In this document: piece by piece, positions 4,691 through 6,654 of the stretch
Layout of the letters: every line of letters starts with the position of its first letter
Position numbering within the stretch: position 1 is the stretch's first letter
Source of the DNA: CAZRIT01 sp964600225
GTDB taxonomy: Bacteria; Bacillota; Clostridia; Christensenellales; CAG-138
DNA: 6,654 nt
Assembly: GCA_964600225.1 (NCBI GenBank)
Contig: CAZRIT010000082.1
Span: forward strand, 1-6,654
Direction: 5' to 3'
The notes under the pieces: model-generated
Told to the model about the DNA's origin: nothing
Databases searched by the model: none
Seen by the model: only the letters and a program-made list of their open reading frames with translations
Translations under genes and position numbers: made by a program

Positions 4691-6418
4691 ATGCTGAAAA
4701 AACTTGCGTACTTCATCGGAAAGTACAAAAAGCAAGCCATCCTTTCGCCGATTTTGGTTGCGCTGGAAGTGATATTCGAGGTGCTGATACCGCTTTTAAT
4801 GGCGCGCATTGTGGATGTGGGCATTCCCAACAGCGATATTGGCTACATCCTCAAAATCGGCGGCTTTATGGTGCTATTGGCCATTGCCGCGCTCGCGCTG
4901 GGCGCCCTGTGCGCGCGCTGCGCCGTGTACGCCTCCAACGGGTTTGCCAAAAACCTGCGCATGGCGCTGTTTGAAAAGGTACAGTCCTTTTCCTTTAAAA
5001 ACACCGATAAGTTCAACACGCCATCGCTGATTACGCGCATGACCAACGACGTCACCAACATCCAGCAGGCGTTCCAGATGATTATCCGCATGCTTGCGCG
5101 CGCGCCCATGATGCTGATTATGGCAACCATCATGGCCGTGCGCATTTCGCCCGATCTTTCGATCATCATACTGTGCGCCATCCCGTTTTTGGCGCTGAGC
5201 ATGTTCCTCATCTCACGGGTGACGTTTCCCAGGTTTGAGGTGCTGCTGAAAAAATACGACCTGATGAACGCCAGCACGCAGGAAAACCTGGTGGCCATCC
5301 GTGTGGTGAAAGCGTTTGTGCGCGGCGATCACGAAAGCGTCAAGTTTGCCGAATCGTCCGCCGCCATCAAAACCGCCTCCCGCCGCGCCGAAAAGCTGCT
5401 GGTGCTGAGCATGCCGTTGATGCAGCTGACCATGTATGCGTGCATCCTGCTGGTGTTGTGGTTCGGCGGGCGCGATATACTGGGCGGCACCATGCTGACC
5501 GGCGAACTGATGAGCTTTATCAGCTATATTTCGCAGATACTGATGTCGCTGATGATGATCACCATGGTGTTTGTCAACCTGGTGCTCTCCAGTGCATCGG
5601 CCAAGCGCGTCATCGAGGTGCTCGATGAAACGCCCGCCGTGCGCGACGCGGAAACAGCCGCGCGCGTGCAGGTGGCAGATGGCAGCGTTACGTTTACCGA
5701 CGTGTGCTTTTCCTACGCGGACGACCCCGGTAACCTCACCCTCTCCCACATCAACCTTGCCATCCGCAGCGGCGAAACCATTGGCATCATCGGCGGCTCA
5801 GGCTCGGCCAAGACCTCGCTTGTGCAGCTTATCCCGCGCCTGTACGATGTGCTCAGCGGCAGCGTGGCCGTGGGTGGGCACGACGTAAGAGAATACGAAA
5901 TTGAAACGCTGCGGGAAAGCATCGGCATGGTGCTGCAAAAGAACGTCCTGTTTTCGGGCACCATCAAGGAAAACCTGCTTTGGGGCAACCCCGACGCAAC
6001 GGACGCGGAAATTGAGCAGGCCTGCAAATCCGCGCAGGCCGACGCCTTCATCCGCTCCTTCCCCGATGGCTACGATACCGATCTGGGGCAGGGCGGCGTG
6101 AACGTATCGGGCGGGCAGAAGCAGCGGCTGTGCATTGCGCGCGCGCTCATCAAAAACCCGAAAATTCTCATCCTCGACGACAGCACGTCCGCCGTCGATA
6201 CCGCTACCGACGCCGCCATCCGCGAGGCTTTCACCGAGCGGCACAGCAATACCACCACCATCATCATCGCGCAGCGCATCACCTCCGTGATGCACGCCGA
6301 CCGCATCATCGTCATGGACGACGGCAAGATCGACGCCGTCGGCACGCACGACGAGCTGCTGCGGGATAACGAAATCTATCGCGAGGTCTACCACTCGCAG
6401 CAGAAGGGGGTGGCGTAA
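4691..6418 (+). CDS. ABC multidrug-type exporter half-transporter with degenerate ATP site
   Basis: This 575-residue protein has a six-helix exporter membrane domain (about 15-305) fused to an ATPase domain (about 330-570). Visible ATPase motifs are A-loop Tyr342, Walker A GGSGSAKT (368-375, with Ala for the usual last Gly), Q-loop Gln416, signature VSGGQ (472-476), Walker B LILDD (493-497) with D-loop SAVD, and switch position Gln528. Asp497 replaces the catalytic Glu, and Gln528 replaces the switch His. These changes mark the degenerate-site subunit of heterodimeric exporters such as LmrC, BmrC and TM287. It should pair with the product of the next gene in the cytoplasmic membrane. Its substrate is unknown; drug or lipid export is typical. 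AGGTAGG 5 nt before the ATG fixes the start. The next gene begins 1 bp after its stop. Confidence 0.92.
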   Translation: MLKKLAYFIGKYKKQAILSPILVALEVIFEVLIPLLMARIVDVGIPNSDIGYILKIGGFMVLLAIAALALGALCARCAVYASNGFAKNLRMALFEKVQSFSFKNTDKFNTPSLITRMTNDVTNIQQAFQMIIRMLARAPMMLIMATIMAVRISPDLSIIILCAIPFLALSMFLISRVTFPRFEVLLKKYDLMNASTQENLVAIRVVKAFVRGDHESVKFAESSAAIKTASRRAEKLLVLSMPLMQLTMYACILLVLWFGGRDILGGTMLTGELMSFISYISQILMSLMMITMVFVNLVLSSASAKRVIEVLDETPAVRDAETAARVQVADGSVTFTDVCFSYADDPGNLTLSHINLAIRSGETIGIIGGSGSAKTSLVQLIPRLYDVLSGSVAVGGHDVREYEIETLRESIGMVLQKNVLFSGTIKENLLWGNPDATDAEIEQACKSAQADAFIRSFPDGYDTDLGQGGVNVSGGQKQRLCIARALIKNPKILILDDSTSAVDTATDAAIREAFTERHSNTTTIIIAQRITSVMHADRIIVMDDGKIDAVGTHDELLRDNEIYREVYHSQQKGVA

Positions 6419-6419
6419 C

Positions 6420-6654
6420 ATGGCAAAACCCGGAAAGCACGCAGCCGTCGTCAAACCCAAGAACACCATGGGTACCTTCAAACGTCTGGTTGGCTACCTC
6501 AAGCCCTACGCGCCGCTGCTGGTCGTGGTCGTCATCGGCTTGCTGGTGTCCGCGGGCGCGGGCGTAGCGGGCACGTTCATGCTCAAGCCCATCATCAACC
6601 ACATCGGCGAGCTGGTTACAAGACAAAGCACCGATACGGCGCAACTGGTGCGCT
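6420..6654 (+). CDS. ABC exporter partner half-transporter (5' part, cut by window end)
   Basis: The ATG at 6420 follows the upstream stop by 1 bp. AGAAGGGGG (6402-6410), inside the end of the previous gene, is a suitable ribosome-binding site 9 nt upstream, suggesting coupled translation. The 78 residues in the window begin with a basic cytoplasmic stretch (MAKPGKHAAVVKPKN), then TFKRLVGYLKPYAPLLVVVV and a first membrane helix (about 31-56) with the exporter-like FMLKPIINH following. This matches the start of an ABC exporter membrane domain. From its position it should be the partner carrying the catalytically complete Walker B Glu and switch His, but those lie beyond the window. Confidence 0.85.
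   Translation, partial: MAKPGKHAAVVKPKNTMGTFKRLVGYLKPYAPLLVVVVIGLLVSAGAGVAGTFMLKPIINHIGELVTRQSTDTAQLVR

Overview
The window looks like chromosome of a GC-rich member of the Bacillota (class Clostridia, probably an uncultured gut or anaerobic lineage). Three things point there: a roughly 600-residue HflX with a clostridial-type N-terminal extension, a heterodimeric LmrCD/YheIH-type ABC exporter, and an intergenic repeat of the 'GTCATcCTGAGCGAAG' class that is common in clostridial genomes. This is a family-level inference, not a species call.

Layout. Bases 1-332 are non-coding and hold a composite repeat: a 31-bp tandem array, then an inverted, decaying 27-28-bp tandem array. A perfect 13-bp hairpin at 341-374 looks like the terminator of something upstream. 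tspO (408-893, +) follows. It converges, with a 7-bp overlap, on a minus-strand peptidoglycan-binding NlpC/P60 hydrolase (887-1780). That gene is divergent from a PAP2-family membrane phosphatase (1831-2775, +) across 50 bp. The phosphatase converges on hflX (2783-4597, -) with only 7 bp between the stops. hflX is in turn divergent from an ABC exporter half-transporter gene (4691-6418, +), which is followed after 1 bp by its partner (6420 onward, cut by the window end). The genes therefore alternate in orientation and are tightly packed. Several control signals sit inside neighbouring coding sequence.

How the parts relate. The hydrolase, phosphatase and TspO are envelope-related proteins, but nothing in the sequence ties them into one pathway. 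The hflX/exporter pair is the most coherent unit. HflX is a ribosome-splitting GTPase linked to heat and antibiotic stress, and the exporter is of a multidrug type. Their promoters face away from each other with overlapping -35 boxes inside an ACAATT-N2-AATTGT dyad, and two more ACAATTGT copies lie nearby.

Most notable observations: (1) the HflX N-terminal extension carries an exact HxH-x7-SxxD (JAMM/RadC-like) metal-site motif; (2) the shared hflX/exporter control region; (3) hflX, and perhaps tspO, have a -10 box ending 6 nt before the ATG and no Shine-Dalgarno sequence, as expected of leaderless mRNAs; (4) a strong terminator for the phosphatase gene lies within the 3' coding end of hflX, with a weaker reciprocal candidate.
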